Below, piece after piece: positions 1 through 12,502 of a stretch of 64,000 nt of DNA. Numbering within the stretch: position 1 is the first letter of the stretch; each line of letters starts with the position of its first letter. The stretch is from Eutypella sp. D-1. Its lineage: Eukaryota; Ascomycota; Sordariomycetes; Xylariales; Diatrypaceae. The notes under the pieces are model-generated. The model worked only from the letters and a program-made list of their open reading frames with translations, had not been told where the DNA came from and did not search any database. A program made the translations under genes and the position numbers. The DNA is taken from positions 3,410,001 through 3,474,000 of the forward strand of contig JAJTTP010000003.1 in NCBI GenBank assembly GCA_023313575.1. The letters run 5' to 3'.

Positions 1-3000
1 GGGGATCACCACGGCTGGCTGCAAGGAATCGATGTAACTAACCTACACATAGCGGCGGCGGCCTCTATTGTAGACGCACACATGCCCGTGGTGGACACAC
101 CATACGCAGATGGGTGGCTTGCCCGCTACACATCTGGCTAGCTAGACGAATACCTAGGTTGGAGAAGCGATAACACGAACAAAAGCGGCGATCTGAGTTC
201 GTCATTGAAGGACAAAAATAACATATTTCCCGATAGCCATTCCCTTCCGCTGAGCTAACCTCGACGCAGGGAGGGGCCGCGTGCGTGGCCGGCTGACAAT
301 CATTCATGCCATGCATACACTTTACGCGGTACGTCGGGGCATGTAACTAACTTTACTTGCTCGTGTAAAATACGCAGTAAGCTATTTACGTGTAAATGAT
401 GAGTAGTTGCAACGGAATGTCCCTCAAAAAGAGGGGGGGGAGGCGTGCAAGCGAGATAGGACTGTCGTCATACGACCGAGTTTCCAAGTTCCAGTGCCGG
501 TCAGAAAAGAGGGAAAAGAGAAATGAAGAAAAGAAGAAGGAAAATCTTTTTCGTATGATTCCACCTAGACTACGGACGCTACTACGAGTCAGGGTATAAT
601 ACCAGTTATTATACCGTATACTTAACAGGTTCATGCTGGTTCCATATCTGCGTTTCTGTGTGCCCATCCTCATTGACGGGTGGTACGGATCGCTTCTCGC
701 TTGTTCAGGGGTAAGTGAACGGCCGAATAACTAATCATCGTTCATCACCTGCGGACATATCCCACCCTACGTTATTGTGTGAGTATGAGTGAATGCAATT
801 GTGTACGCATACCTCCGCCTTGTCCTAAGTTGACGTTACCCGCAGCCCTATCTTGATTTATCCGCTACTTCCCTGTTTGATGTTTTAGTAACGTTATCCA
901 TGGAACGGCTGATGATAGGGCAGTGAGTAAGCCCGAGGCGTCATATAGATTAGGTCACCCACGAGTTATAGATGGAGGGGGCCAGATGAAGTGTGAGTGG
1001 AGTGAGTGATCAATGGGGGAACGGTCCGCAGGAACAATAAAGGACGAAAAAGAAAAAAAAGGAAAGAAAATCGACGGTCATCCATGTTGCCACCAACCAT
1101 TGCCACGACCAGGCACCATTATTACACAGCATGTAGTGTGCTCTTCCTTCCACGCACCCCGCCTTGCCTCCCATCCTGCGAAGGATTCTGTAAATAGCGC
1201 AAGCCTCTTCCCAGCCCCTACCACGCGCAATACCCTATCGCATCTCCCAGTTCCAAGTGGCACTTAGCCCCATGTCTCCCAACAGGACACCGAGATGGTT
1301 GGGCGGTTATCGATGCGTAGTCATGTGGCTCGAATAAGACTCCTCCTTCCTCTCTCCCTTTATGGTATCCTCCGCTTCTGCCCCTCACTCCCTTCCCAGA
1401 GATCCGGTTCGCGTTTATCAACAAACAGGGCCCGGCACGGAACGCATGAGCCTATAGCCGGCCACATGGGTCCTGCTGCTTCCACCTTACGTGTAGCGTC
1501 CCCCGTCGATAATGCTGTCGACTTATGATCTCCTTTGTCACGAGCTTGACTACCGGAGACACGGGTCTTGATCATGATCGCGGAGAAGTTGCGCTCGTGG
1601 CGGGGCTACGCGGACCTAGATGAGGAAGATACAACCAGATTCGTAGACTACATGATCAGGCACCCACGGTCTGATCTTACTCATTAGCCGACCAGCCTCG
1701 ATTGAGCTTCACACCCCCCTCTCTTTGTGGACAAACGCCGTGCCTAGCCATAAGCGGGAAGCAGTTAAGATGGGGTAAGCGGGCACACACACACACACAG
1801 ATCACGCCCATACTCTCCTACTCCCACGACATCGCATCCCCGTGATAGACACTGGGTATTTCCGTGAACTGGTTGACCAAACAGTCGCCACTGACACGAA
1901 AACTGCAAAAGATAGTTCAAGAAGCCATCCCATGCAGGCTCACATATAGGCTTTTGTATATAATCGTTAAGCACTTAGTGAACCACCCCTCCCCCCCTTC
2001 TCCCCTCTTATATGATAACGTAAGAGATGATATTACACTACAAACTGCCCCCACCCCCCTTTCCACCCCCCATAACGGGACATATATACCTGCCTAGATT
2101 ATATAAATCGAGAAAGTCAGAGTTAGACAAGATATGCCCTAGAAGTCAGCAAGGGTTGTTGATCCATAGCGCGATATCGATGCCACGGGAGTGCTGCAAT
2201 ATACAGGTACTTAAGAGCGCATGTCTTCTACCTATCCCTAGTAAGCTCTCTACGATGAACAAGGGGCTCTTCATATGCCGACTAGATATCATAGAAGACG
2301 AGTTATACACTGGAAGTCTTACTATATTCTAATAAGACAAGCAGTCCGTAGTGACCCCCGTGGGATGAATGGCGGTACCGTACGCCTCTTGAGCCTCTCC
2401 TTGCTCGCCCTGGAAACCGTTAACGGTGGCGAGACAAGCCGTCTTCCACCATCGGCGTCAGCAACCCCCAAAATCCCGTAAAGACCGCGTTGCCGCCCTG
2501 CATATGTGTGATATACGTCGTGGCTTTGTACTGATCTCTAACGGTGACGAGGTATGTTGTTGGTGTGCCGGAGGATGGGCTGGAAAGCCTGATAAACAGG
2601 CAGGTAGCCAGCCACGCTTGCCTTCGGAGGGAAACAAAAAAAACCATGTATAGACGTATGTGATTACACACACACAGCCTGCATATCTGTCAGGCACCAA
2701 CAACCTGCGTCTCATGTTTCGTGTTTCATGTCCGCAGACGAATATGTACGCACGCGGAACCCCCTATGATAGGACAGGCGAGGGCAGGATAGGATAGGAA
2801 CTTCGGTGCTGAAAAGATGGGGGTGGGCGGGTGGTTGAGTCGGCAAGAGCCGGCTTATTGGGGCTCGGATGAGTTTGCTTTCTTGTAGATGGCCAACATA
2901 GGTAGATGAAAGGAGCACGGGTTAATTTGTAAGCGAGTATCGTGAGGAAGGATTTGGTGAAAAGAGAAGATGATGCATTGCGGTTACATGGTGGTAGCTA

Positions 3001-3589
3001 ACCTACCAACCTAGCCTACCCTACCTGCCCATTATGTCCCCCCAGGCCTGGAGAGACAACCTAGTTATGTCAAACCGATCACACACCCGAGACGGTGGAA
3101 TCCGGTCGTGCAACTCGCCCTGTAGGATCATCTAAGCCACGCGCACAGAGGAAGGAAACACCCGGAGGATGGATGGAGATGCACACAGAGAGGCAAGACA
3201 AGAAGCAGTAAAACACATAAGGGAGGTTCCTCTGTCTCTTCGCAAAAAGACACTCTTTAGGGCTGGTCGTTAGGCAGGCAGGCAGCCTTGGCTTGACTCG
3301 GTAGCACGTCGTTGTTATATTCATATACGCCTTGTGCATAATTAGCATGCAAAGATGAACCCCAACACACACACACCCAACCTTCCTTCTCGCCGCCGCA
3401 CAACAACAGTACCTGAGCGGACACTCGCCGTCTAACCGTTCTCCCCCTCCACCCGCCCCCTCTTTCCTTCTTCCCGTCTCAGGGATATATGTGTGATTGA
3501 CGCTGTAAGCTGGTAAGGCACAGGTCAAGGAATGCGCCGCCAACCACCAACGCACCCGCGCGGGAGTCTCCGCACGACATCCATCCTTC
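1..3589. other. Spacer, no supported gene
   Basis: I see no gene here on either strand. Open frames are short, lack splice-linked continuation and show no recognisable protein motif. Features present are a CA dinucleotide run near 1780-1800, pyrimidine-rich patches near 1980-2070, and low-complexity tracts. The 200-residue frame on the minus strand near 3.1-3.7 kb exists only because the adjacent tetranucleotide repeat is open in several frames. Confidence 0.6.
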
Positions 3590-3689
3590 CATCCCTTCCA
3601 TCCATCCATCCCTTCCATCCATCCATCCCTTCCATCCATCCATCCATCCCTTCCATCCATCCATCCATCCCTTCCATCCATCCATCCAT
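3590..3689. repeat. CCAT tetranucleotide microsatellite
   Basis: About 100 bases of CCAT/CCCTT-type repeats, with blocks of two to four CCAT units separated by CCCTT interruptions. On the minus strand it reads as Met-Asp-Gly-Trp repeats in several frames, which explains the spurious open frames around it. It lies about 140 bases beyond the stop codon of the proline-rich gene. Confidence 0.9.
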
Positions 3690-3829
3690 GAATCCGTATG
3701 CTTCGTAAGGGACTAGCTGAACCGCCTCCAGCCCCTCATTCACTCATCCCATTCATCCCTTCGCTCGTCCGCCCCTTCCACAACACCACGACAGCGCCCC
3801 CCTTCCCACTTACCAACTCACTCATCCAC

Positions 3830-4663
3830 TCACTCCTTGTTGATCCTCCTCCAGACCTCGCTCTCGGCATCCGCGAGTTTCTGGCCTGTAGCCTGGGCCC
3901 ACTTCTTCGCCGTATCCCAGACGGCGCTGCCGCCCTCGCCGCTCCCGCCTCCACTCCCGCCTCCACCACCGAAGAAAGACGACTGGTTCTGGTGCTGCCC
4001 GTGCCCTTGCCCCTGCCCCGATCCTTCTTCCCCGCCATAGCCGTAACCGTAACCGCTGCTGTCGTTACTGCGCTGTTGATACCGGTCCAGCTGCGCCGAG
4101 GCGCCGGCGTTCTGCACGTAGCCTGGCGGGTGCTGCAGGTTCTGGGCCCCGCCGCCGCCGTAGGCAGTGGTGGAGGTGGAGGTGGGCGCGTGCCCCGCTG
4201 AGCCCGTGTACGTCCCGTGCTGCTGCGCCGGGTAGGGCGCCGTGGGCGGCGGGACAGCCATTTGCGGCGGCGGCGGTGGTGGTGGGTGGAACTTCTCGCC
4301 TGCCTTCGGGGGCGGCGGGATGGCGCTCCTAGCCGATGTGGGGGGTGCTCCCGCGACGGGCACGGCTCCCGGCTGCGGCGGCGGCGGACTGTCGTTGCTG
4401 GTCCCCTGCGCAGCTGTCGTGGGCGTGGGCGCGGGCGCGTACCGCTGCTGCGCTGTGGTTCCGGGGGCGGTGGGCGCGGCGCCCGGACGCGCGGGCGGAT
4501 ACGGCGCCGGACTATACGCGGCGGCTGTGGTCGTTGTTGGCGGTGGAGGTGGAGGTTGCGCCGCCGCGCCGGTGCTGCCTGGGGACGGCGGGGCCGCGGT
4601 CTGCGGCGTCGCCCCGTCTGGCTTGGCGGCGATGGGGCTATTGGTGAAGACCTGGACCGGCAT
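3830..4663 (-). CDS. Proline-rich low-complexity protein with conserved-looking C-terminal helix
   Basis: Single-exon frame of 277 residues, start ATG at 4661-4663. I do not recognise the family with certainty. Residues 1-190 are dominated by Pro, Ala, Thr and Gly with several polyproline runs of six or seven, the kind of segment that binds SH3, WW or profilin-like partners. Residues 195-245 are Gly/Gln/Tyr/Ser-rich. The last 30 residues change character and form an amphipathic helix (WDTAKKWAQATGQKLADAES and on), which is the likely conserved part. There is no signal peptide and no membrane segment. The frame is strongly GC-rich like real genes nearby, and a long open frame also runs antisense, a usual side effect of such composition. 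The gene is convincing; the function is unknown, with a scaffold or cytoskeletal role only a guess. Confidence 0.72.
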   Translation of the reverse strand: MPVQVFTNSPIAAKPDGATPQTAAPPSPGSTGAAAQPPPPPPTTTTAAAYSPAPYPPARPGAAPTAPGTTAQQRYAPAPTPTTAAQGTSNDSPPPPQPGAVPVAGAPPTSARSAIPPPPKAGEKFHPPPPPPPQMAVPPPTAPYPAQQHGTYTGSAGHAPTSTSTTAYGGGGAQNLQHPPGYVQNAGASAQLDRYQQRSNDSSGYGYGYGGEEGSGQGQGHGQHQNQSSFFGGGGGSGGGSGEGGSAVWDTAKKWAQATGQKLADAESEVWRRINKE

Positions 4664-4699
4664 TGGGGCGAATGCGAGATAGGAAAACGCCAGAAATAG

Positions 4700-6330
4700 G
4701 TGTAATTAGCCAGATGGATCTGTGTCGTAGATCAATTTGGGTTTATTCTATTGAGGTAAGTTACGGATGATCGGTAATCTTAAAATTAAACAGTGAAAGA
4801 GTAGGTAGGTATATATTCCAAGGTTATTGTATATTAATGGCGAGTTTCACGTAGTAACTTGGAAGTAGTTGAAATTAAATTGCCATTCATTGAGTCCTTG
4901 GTAAGTAGGTATGAGGGACCCAGACGCCTATTACATAGAAAGTTGTGAGTGTCGTGTCATATTGCAGATTGCGCGGCCTACGTAACTAGATTGTGAAAGT
5001 AGGAGGCGGCCTTGGTATGTAGGGGGGACATCAATTAGAGCAAGCCATAGTTTATCTAAAAGTAACTATAGGATCGACGTCATAGGTTCTAGGTTGTCAG
5101 CTACCAGTTTTCCCAGTCAGCTCCAGCTCATCTTGCTTTTGTCAGGTGACTTTTTTTGTTTTGGCCCGGGCCTGCTTTAAGGTTAATTATCACATCCATA
5201 GTGGACAAAACACGAGCATCGATATGATATGTTGACCTCGAACCTTGCAGCTTTTGTGAGTCGCATGTAAAGCACTGTTGTGTTGACAGCCTTTTGAGCC
5301 TGAAGCTCAGTTATATTTAAGTATTCACCTGACAAGTGGGGTTTTTTGTTCTGGTTGAAATACGCACGTTTAGTATAACACCTACCCGTGGACGACTCCC
5401 GGATTCAATTGACTCGGTGGTTGTGGAATGTTGACCAATGTCCCGGTATGAGATCGATATAATGTGAATATCCATGGCGGTACACGGAGTACTTGCCCTA
5501 GTTAATAATGTGCCTAGGTACCTGTTAAGCTTTATGTGTATGCGCCCAGGTGCTACCTGCCTGTAGGTACCTAAGTAGGTAGCGAAGGCCAAGCTGCGAC
5601 GAGATCGTATGGCTTATATACTTCAATAACCACTAAAGAGTGTAGGTATTGATTCTCTGATGCGAGACAGTTGATAGGTACTGCCTGTAATTTTACCTTT
5701 GAATACTAAAGGCGAAGGCGAATTCCTATTTTATGCCCATTCCTACGTATTAATCAGATAATGCCCAAGAAATACATAATAAGAAGGATAAGAGCCTCAG
5801 GTGATGTACACGTCTACAGGTATGATGGTTCGAAATACCTTCAAAAGTACGAAGTAACAGTGCTGTGCAGTGTCACGCTAGACCCACCATATACATACCT
5901 ACTAAGAAGTATAGATAGCAGGCTATATCGGATATGGAATAGCGTCAACTATATGTGCATTCTGGGTCTTCGGATTCGACTTGCGATTCCACTGCAACTG
6001 AGTGGAAGGAGCCTTCAACGAGGAACCTCAATACAATCATATTACTTCCATTAAAGTAGGTTGTAACTACTAAGTAAAGAGTGCTGGCTGCGTAAAGCTC
6101 TAATGGCGAGCTCTAAACCACCAACAATCCAACTCTAAACTACGCCTAGTCATCTTTTTTTTTTCCCTCTCTCCATTTCGTTTTTCTTTCTCTAATATCC
6201 CTTTTTTTTCTCAATTGAAGAAAACTTCATCATTCCCAACTTCTTTAATTTCTAATCATGTGATACATCTTCCCGCTGCCATATCTCATGTTACAGCAAC
6301 ACAACAACCCATACGTTCATTCGCATCCGC
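4700..6330. other. Spacer with palindromic GTACCT motifs
   Basis: About 1.6 kb without a supported gene. It is moderately AT-rich and dense in TAGGTA/TACCTA motifs, including a perfect TACCTA-AG-TAGGTA inverted repeat at 5568-5581. A pyrimidine-rich tract at about 6150-6210 is a plausible core promoter element for arp8. Confidence 0.6.
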
Positions 6331-6384
6331 CTTGATCGACTTGACCGACTTGACCAATTTGACCGATTTGACCGTCCTGATCGC
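6331..6384 (+). repeat. Six-copy 9-bp tandem array in arp8 leader
   Basis: Six consecutive 9-bp units of consensus YTTGAYCGA (CTTGATCGA, CTTGACCGA, CTTGACCAA, TTTGACCGA, TTTGACCGT, CCTGATCGC) end 53 bases before the arp8 start codon. In one frame they are open, but reading upstream a stop is met before any ATG, so this is not an upstream ORF in that frame. It may be a regulatory tandem site or a structured 5' leader. Confidence 0.8.
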
Positions 6385-6437
6385 CGAATTATAAACATCC
6401 TCAACCTGTTACATAGGCTTGGGTTGGAGTCGCCATC

Positions 6438-8945
6438 ATGGTCGGCAAAGTCAGCGAGCGCGTCCTCCTTCGGGAAGGTTCGTCACTTTAACCCTCCCTT
6501 ACCGCCGCCGCCGATATCGTGAGATAAGAGATTGATGCTGACATTGTATGACCACCTATCAGGACTCGAACGGACGGACAATGGAATGAAACAGACGAGT
6601 TGGCCGGATGTCACTCCCATCAACCAGAAGAACTACTATACGTACGTATATACACGCACGCGCGCGCACACATACATACATACAACGAACGGCCTTGCCC
6701 TAGGACCGCGATGTGATGTGATGTGATAATGGCTCCATGACAACAACAACAACAGCCGTGATGACTTACCAGACTGGCCACTAACCCCTCTCGCTACAGA
6801 GATTATATGAAGCGCGATGACCAGATATTAGCATTGCGACTACAGGCCGAAGCCAACCGCGATCGACTGGTTCAAAGCGCTAAAGACCGCGACCGGGCAC
6901 TCGCCCGTAACGGCCATGCTGAAGTTCCCCTGCCCCTCCCGGATGTTCAGCCTGATGATGCCGCTTCCTCTAACGTCGACGGCATGGATCCCTCCAAGAT
7001 CATCGTCATACATCCGGGCAGCCAGAATTTGAGGATAGGTTTCGCCAGCGATGCCCTCCCCAAGACCATACCCATGGCCCTGGCCACCAAGTTCCCCCAG
7101 ACCGAATCTGAGATGTACGAGGCTCTACCACGTCGACAATTCGAGGCCAAGACTACCGACCAGCAGTATGGCGAGGAATGGTCTAAGAAATACCAGAAGA
7201 TGTCCAACGACTTGAAAGTTGATATGCGCGCCAACAAGCGGAAGGTCTTGCCCAACTCGAAGGAACTTGTAGTTAATTACAACAGAAGAACGGAGCCAGA
7301 GGAGATACCTAAACACAACGACCCCCTACAGATCGACTGGACAGAGCTCGAGTCCCTAGACGACCCCGACTCGGCCGCATCGTGCTTTATCGGCCAGCCT
7401 GCCCTGCGTGTGCCCGACGACTCTAACCCTAAGTTTAAGGTTTGGTGGCCGATACGGCAGGGGTGGATGAACGAGGACGAATACGCGACCGCCGAGCACC
7501 TATGGGACGATTTCGAGACCTTGCTGGATAAAGCCATAAGACAAGAGCTTGGCCTGACCCGGAATAGCACCTGGAAGAATTATGGCTGCGTATTCGTCAT
7601 CCCCGACCTCTATGACAAGAAATATGTCGAGCAGATCCTGAAGTCATGCATGACTTGGTTTGAGTTCAATCGGATATGCTTCATGCAGGAAAGCATGGCC
7701 GCCACCTTCGGCGCTGGCTACACGCAGGCTTGCGTCGTGGACGTAGGCGCGCAGAAGACCTCTATCGCATGCGTTGAGGACGGCCTGGTGGTGGAGGACT
7801 CGCGAATCAATCTGAAATACGGAGGCTGGGACGTGACGGAGACATTCATCAAGATGCTGCTATACGACAATTTCCCCTACCAAGAGATCAACCTAAGGCG
7901 ACGCTACGACTTTCTGTTGGCCGAGGAGCTGAAGATTAAGCATTGCACGCTTCAGCAGGCCGACATCTCGGTACAGTTGTACCAGTTTCATTTGCGCGCG
8001 CCGAACAAGCCGACGTACAAGTATCAGTTCAAGACATATGATGAGGTAATCTTGTCCCCCATGGGCTTCTACGATCCAGTCATTTTCGACAACTCGACCA
8101 AGCTCCGCGGTCGCCGCAAGCTGATCGACCGCTCCTACAACGCCTACGAGGTTGATATCCCCGACGACCCAGCCTCGGCGGCCCAAACCGCCATTTTGGA
8201 ACTCGTCAACCCGTCAGTGGCTTCCAACATAGCCCCCACTAACGGATTTCATCCGAGCGACCCCAGCTTCGCCACCCCTAGCAAGGAGAAGGGTCAGCCG
8301 TTCAACCTTCTCTCCCGCGGCGATCTTAACGGCACACCCGCCGGTTCTAATGCTGCCTCGCCCGCTCCCGAGGGGGTCTCGACTCCCGTCCCGCCGCCCA
8401 CCTTCCATTTCTCTGGCGCTGGTGGCGCCACCAACGGTACGAGCAGCCCCGCGCCTACACCCCAGCGCAACGGTGTCTCGCCGGCACCAACACCCTCTCA
8501 GCAACCACCCCAGTCGCAACAGCCCCCTGCAGGCATGTTCGTGGACGCGATGGCGCGGACCGCGAAATCGCGCGCGGCGGAGCTGGACGCGACGCTGCCG
8601 TCGGCACCGCTAGACATCGCGATCCTGACGTCGATCCAGAACGCGGCGCGGGGAGACGACAAGAAGCTGCGGGACTACCTGGGCAGCATCATGGTGGTGG
8701 GCGGGGGCGGCAAGACGCCGAACTTCGCGGCGGTGCTCGAGGAGCGCCTGCGCACCCGCCGCCCCGACCTCGCCGAGCGCATCCTCGTCTCCCGCAGCGC
8801 CCGCGACATGGACGAGCAGGTCGTCGTCTGGAAGGGCGCCAGCGTCTTCGCCAAGCTCCCCGTCAACGACTCCTGGATCTCCCCCTTCGAGTTCGAGAGG
8901 CTCGGCAGCCGCGCCCTGCACCACAAGGTCCTGTGGTCGTGGTAG
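6438..8945 (+). CDS. arp8: Actin-related protein 8 (INO80 complex)
   Basis: Exons 6438-6477, 6563-6641 and 6800-8945 give 754 residues, the usual length for fungal Arp8. Arp8 is a nuclear actin-related subunit of the INO80 chromatin remodeller, where with Arp4 and actin it forms the module that senses linker DNA. The start was set by splicing: MVGKVSERVLLREG in exon 1 continues with LERTDNGMKQTSWPDVTP in exon 2, then NYYT joins DYMKRDDQ in exon 3, all in frame at GT-AG borders. The first actin-fold phosphate region is near residues 105-123 (IIVIHPGSQNLRIGFASD). A Pro/Ser/Thr-rich insert lies at about 515-620. The protein ends in the WISPFEFERLGSRALHHKVLW segment. Intron 2 contains a CG/CA/TA dinucleotide tract. 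Identification is from recognition of the N-terminal block and the actin fold. Confidence 0.93.
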
Positions 8946-11014
8946 GACACCCCAAGGTATAGCAGGCGTGGGTATTCCGACGATGTCGTTGAATGAGATG
9001 AGATGAAACGGCGGCGTTTTATTCGCTCCAAAAGCGAGGCCGCTCTGCACGTTCTTGTTGGGCTGGGACAGATAGACATTGGAAGAGCAACAAAGAAAAA
9101 ACGAGAAGAAACGCGATGAGACACATAAACTTACCTGTTATAAGGCGCCAGGATGACTCGGGAAAAAAAAAACGTGTTTAACTAACCAGTATTGGACCAG
9201 AGAAGGCGGGGGGAGGGTTGGAGGCGATGAAGGGGAGGGAAGGAAGCCTAGGATAGAATAGGTAGCGGCTCCCTCTCGATAGGCCTAGCTAAACTAAGTA
9301 GGGGTATACTTGGGAGTCCAATAAAAGCACCTTTTACTTGCCCACCTGCATGTTGTGCATGTGTGCGTGTGCATATGCGTTTCTCTCTTGTGTCCTTTCT
9401 TAACCCGGACACCGGGGTCTTTGAACTCGGGACCCTGATATAGAGGCGTAGCTGGATCATCCATAGAGGGGTAAGTTAGTCATCCCGCGTTAAGCGGTAT
9501 GGAAGGGGCCGGAGGTTGACAAAAAAGGGGACCGTCCTCGATTTTCATTGATCTCTCGCCCCTTTAAATGTCTTAGATCTAACGAATAAGTATAATCCAT
9601 TGGAGGGAGGAGACTATACTGCTCCTAGGTGTGTATACAAGTCTACTTAAGTAGATATATTGGCATGTGATATTTTTACTGCGAGGACCTCAGACTGGAC
9701 TTATCTACGGATAGACCTGACGTCTTATTATTAAGTACAGATAGATACCTACCTAGAGGTAAGTCCAGAACTAATAGTTTATAGGCAAGCAGAGTTTAGT
9801 CACAATTACTTACGGATACATAGGTAGTAGAGCTTACACTAGAAGCTATATTTTACTAGTCTGGAAGGTGCCCAAGTGCACGTCCCCCCTTCGTTGTAAC
9901 ATAGCATCCATCGCCCAATTGCCGTGTTTATGCCTACTAACTATGTAGTTAGTGTATACCGATTGCAACATCGGCTGGGAAGATGACAACGGCGCCGCCC
10001 CGATAGCCGCTGGGAGGAAGGTCTTCACCGCCCAAACCCCCAAACATACTTAACTTAACTGTTGCTAAGTACGTTAAGGGATGGGATTGGTAGGTAGATA
10101 TAACATAAGCGATTGGTATTGTTATTCGAATACACGGGACAGACAAGGACAGGCGCTATAGTTTTAGTCTCTTTGGTCACGCTATAAAGTAGCTTACCTA
10201 TTTGCTTTACCGAATTCCTATCATGGGATCCGCTTTAGCCTCTCGTGTGGAGGGGGAGGAAAAGGGTAATGGAATGAAGTCCGTCGATAGGAAGAAAGGA
10301 TATTGCATTCACACATTTGACACATAGCCAACTCCTAGTCAAGCAAGTAAGCAATTAGCGACAAAGAATTCCTTACTTATTTACCTACTTAAAGGTATAT
10401 ATATTCATGTATGTAGCCCAACTATCATGTAACCTCGATAAGTATCTATCTTACTTCGCCCCCTGTGCTACCAAAACCTTGATGTAACTATACGGTAGCG
10501 GCCGGGGCGCCGAGAACCGTGACGAACAACCCCCCCCTACTTAGGTCAGAAGACGTTACGCTTAGGTTTCGAGCACCGACATCCTGCTGCACCTTCCGCA
10601 GGTGTGGTTGTGCTCGTTTAGCTAGCGACCTATGTAGTTCTGACCCTGTTTCTCTAGTTGGCCCACGTTAGAAAAGGTATGCCAGACTAAGGCGATAACT
10701 AACTAGGGTAACCCGTAGACCAGGAACGCAAGGGATAGCTTGTTTTGTCTGCCTGCTTTACCTGGTTGGTTTATGCAGGGTCTTTCCAGTAGTTTGACAA
10801 GTCATCAGGACCGTTAATACACAAGAAATCGTGTTTATGTTGGGTTAAGTAGTTACGCTCGGTTGACACGGCGATTCGGTGACCCCCAAGGGGTTGGCCA
10901 ACCTGATACTAGTAGTGCATATCCACCTATCTACCACATCAGCGACGTCACGTCCACGGTTGTGACGACCTATATATACCTACATCAACAGACCACCAGG
11001 AAGCGACGAATACT
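8946..11014. other. Spacer, no supported gene
   Basis: Two kilobases between the arp8 stop and the sulfotransferase-like gene. The first 200 bases are presumably 3' UTR and terminator. The rest carries many TACCTA/TAGGTA motifs and short AT-rich tracts. No open frame has family features or plausible splicing. Confidence 0.6.
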
Positions 11015-12133
11015 ATGGGCGGAGCTTATTCGGTGCCAACGGACCCGTCGCGGACGGTCCAGGTCATCGGGGCCGGGTACTCTCGCACCGGGACCTCCTC
11101 CATGCAGATAGCCCTGAGCAAGCTTCTCAACGGACCCGTGATTCACGGGGGCACACAGCTTCTTGAGGGAACGGATGGTGAGTTCGAATAGCCTGCCAGC
11201 CCGCCGGATTCGTCCCTTCTGCGTAGTTCATCTCCATATTTTTTCCTGTCGTCCCTACCATCTACCTTCACTAGCTATGCCTATATTAGGAGATAGACAT
11301 CCAGAAACTAACCTCTCATCTTACCCTGGAACAACAGCACAATGTAAATCCTGGGCTCTAGCGTACGCGGCGCGACGGCAAGGCGACCGGGAGCGGGTGC
11401 TGAAGCACGTGCGGGACGCGACGCGGGGGTACGTGGGGACGACGGACATGCCGACGTTGGACTTCCTGCCGGAGCTGCTGGAGCTGTACCCGGAGGCGCG
11501 CGTGGTGCTGGTGGGCCGGGACCCGGAGCGCTGGGCCCGCAGCGTCGCCGTCATCGGCCGCAACGTCAACCTCTGGTGGCTGCCCTACCTCCTCTGGCCC
11601 ATCCCCGGCTGGCGCTGGTTCCCCGGCCTCATCGACGAGATCAAGGACTCCGCTATACGGCTCCTCGGCGACGGCGATATTACCAGTGAGTGCTATCCCT
11701 GCCCCCCCCCCTTCATCTATAAGCGTCCCAAACCATCCACACCCCTAGCTCCAGACTTTGTTTCGCTAGAACAATCACTCACTCCCTCACTTCTCTCTGT
11801 TAATCTACGTTCTATCTAGATATCCTGGCAGCGCACAATGACATGGTGCGATCGGTAGTGCCCCCGGAGAAGCTGCTGGAGATGGAGCTCGGCGACGGCT
11901 GGGCGCCGCTGTGCGGGTTCCTGGGCGTGCCGGTGCCGGACGAGCCGTTCCCGCGCGTCAACGACGCCGAGGCCGTCGAGCAGTACGCGCGTCGTGTCCT
12001 CGGGTCCCTCGCCCTCGTCTGGCTCGGCATGCTCTCGGCCGTCGGCGGCGCTGCGTACCTGGCCCTCGAGCTGTGGCGGGCGCGCGGCCTCGCTGGCTTG
12101 AAGTTCGTGGTGCTTGGCCGGTCCTTGCCCTAA
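11015..12133 (+). CDS. Sulfotransferase-like family protein with C-terminal membrane anchor
   Basis: Exons 11015-11177, 11338-11685 and 11820-12133 join in frame to 274 residues (introns of 160 and 134 nt). Residues 19-30 (GAGYSRTGTSSM) match the phosphosulfate-binding loop of the fungal sulfotransferase family (Sulfotransfer_4). They are followed by the expected GTTDMPTLDFLPELLELYPEA region and a VVLVGRDPERWARS strand-helix. Near the C terminus WAPLCGFLGVPVPDEPFPRVND is typical of this family. Residues 230-255 are one strongly hydrophobic helix, so the protein is probably tail-anchored. Members of this family in fungi are often mislabelled NAD-epimerase; most have no proven substrate, and I claim none. 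Sulfonation of a small molecule using PAPS is the family expectation. Confidence 0.82.
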
Positions 12134-12502
12134 GGCTCGGTCAGAGCGTCTTATTTCGGGGGGGTGGGGGGCGGGGGTTTGAATTGGTATGTGAGATTGA
12201 TGGTGTAGCGTAGGTGAATGGAACCCGGAAGGGCGCGAGCATTCGCTACCATGCATCTATCCATACGATACGATCTAGGTAGTTGGCATGAAATTTGCGT
12301 ACTATACTAACGAAAACCCGTTGTTCCATCGAAGAGAACTCACGCAGTTATAAAATAATGCAACGAAGGTTTTCACGCCTTTTAAATACATGATCATAGC
12401 ACCTGGGGGGGGGGGGTTTGTTTTATTACTTTGAATTTAATTAGGGGCACCTGATGATTACCAGGCTACATATATACACCTTTGTCTGTTTCGCTAAGGC
12501 AC
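12134..12502. other. Convergent 3' spacer
   Basis: Spacer between two convergent genes. It contains an 11-12 base G run near 12405-12416 and otherwise AT-rich sequence suitable for two terminators. No gene. Confidence 0.6.

Noticed and set aside
3079..3681. 200-residue minus-strand open frame beginning with Met-Asp-Gly-Trp-type repeats
   Set aside because: Its start lies in the CCAT microsatellite, which is open in several frames; the rest shows no protein features.
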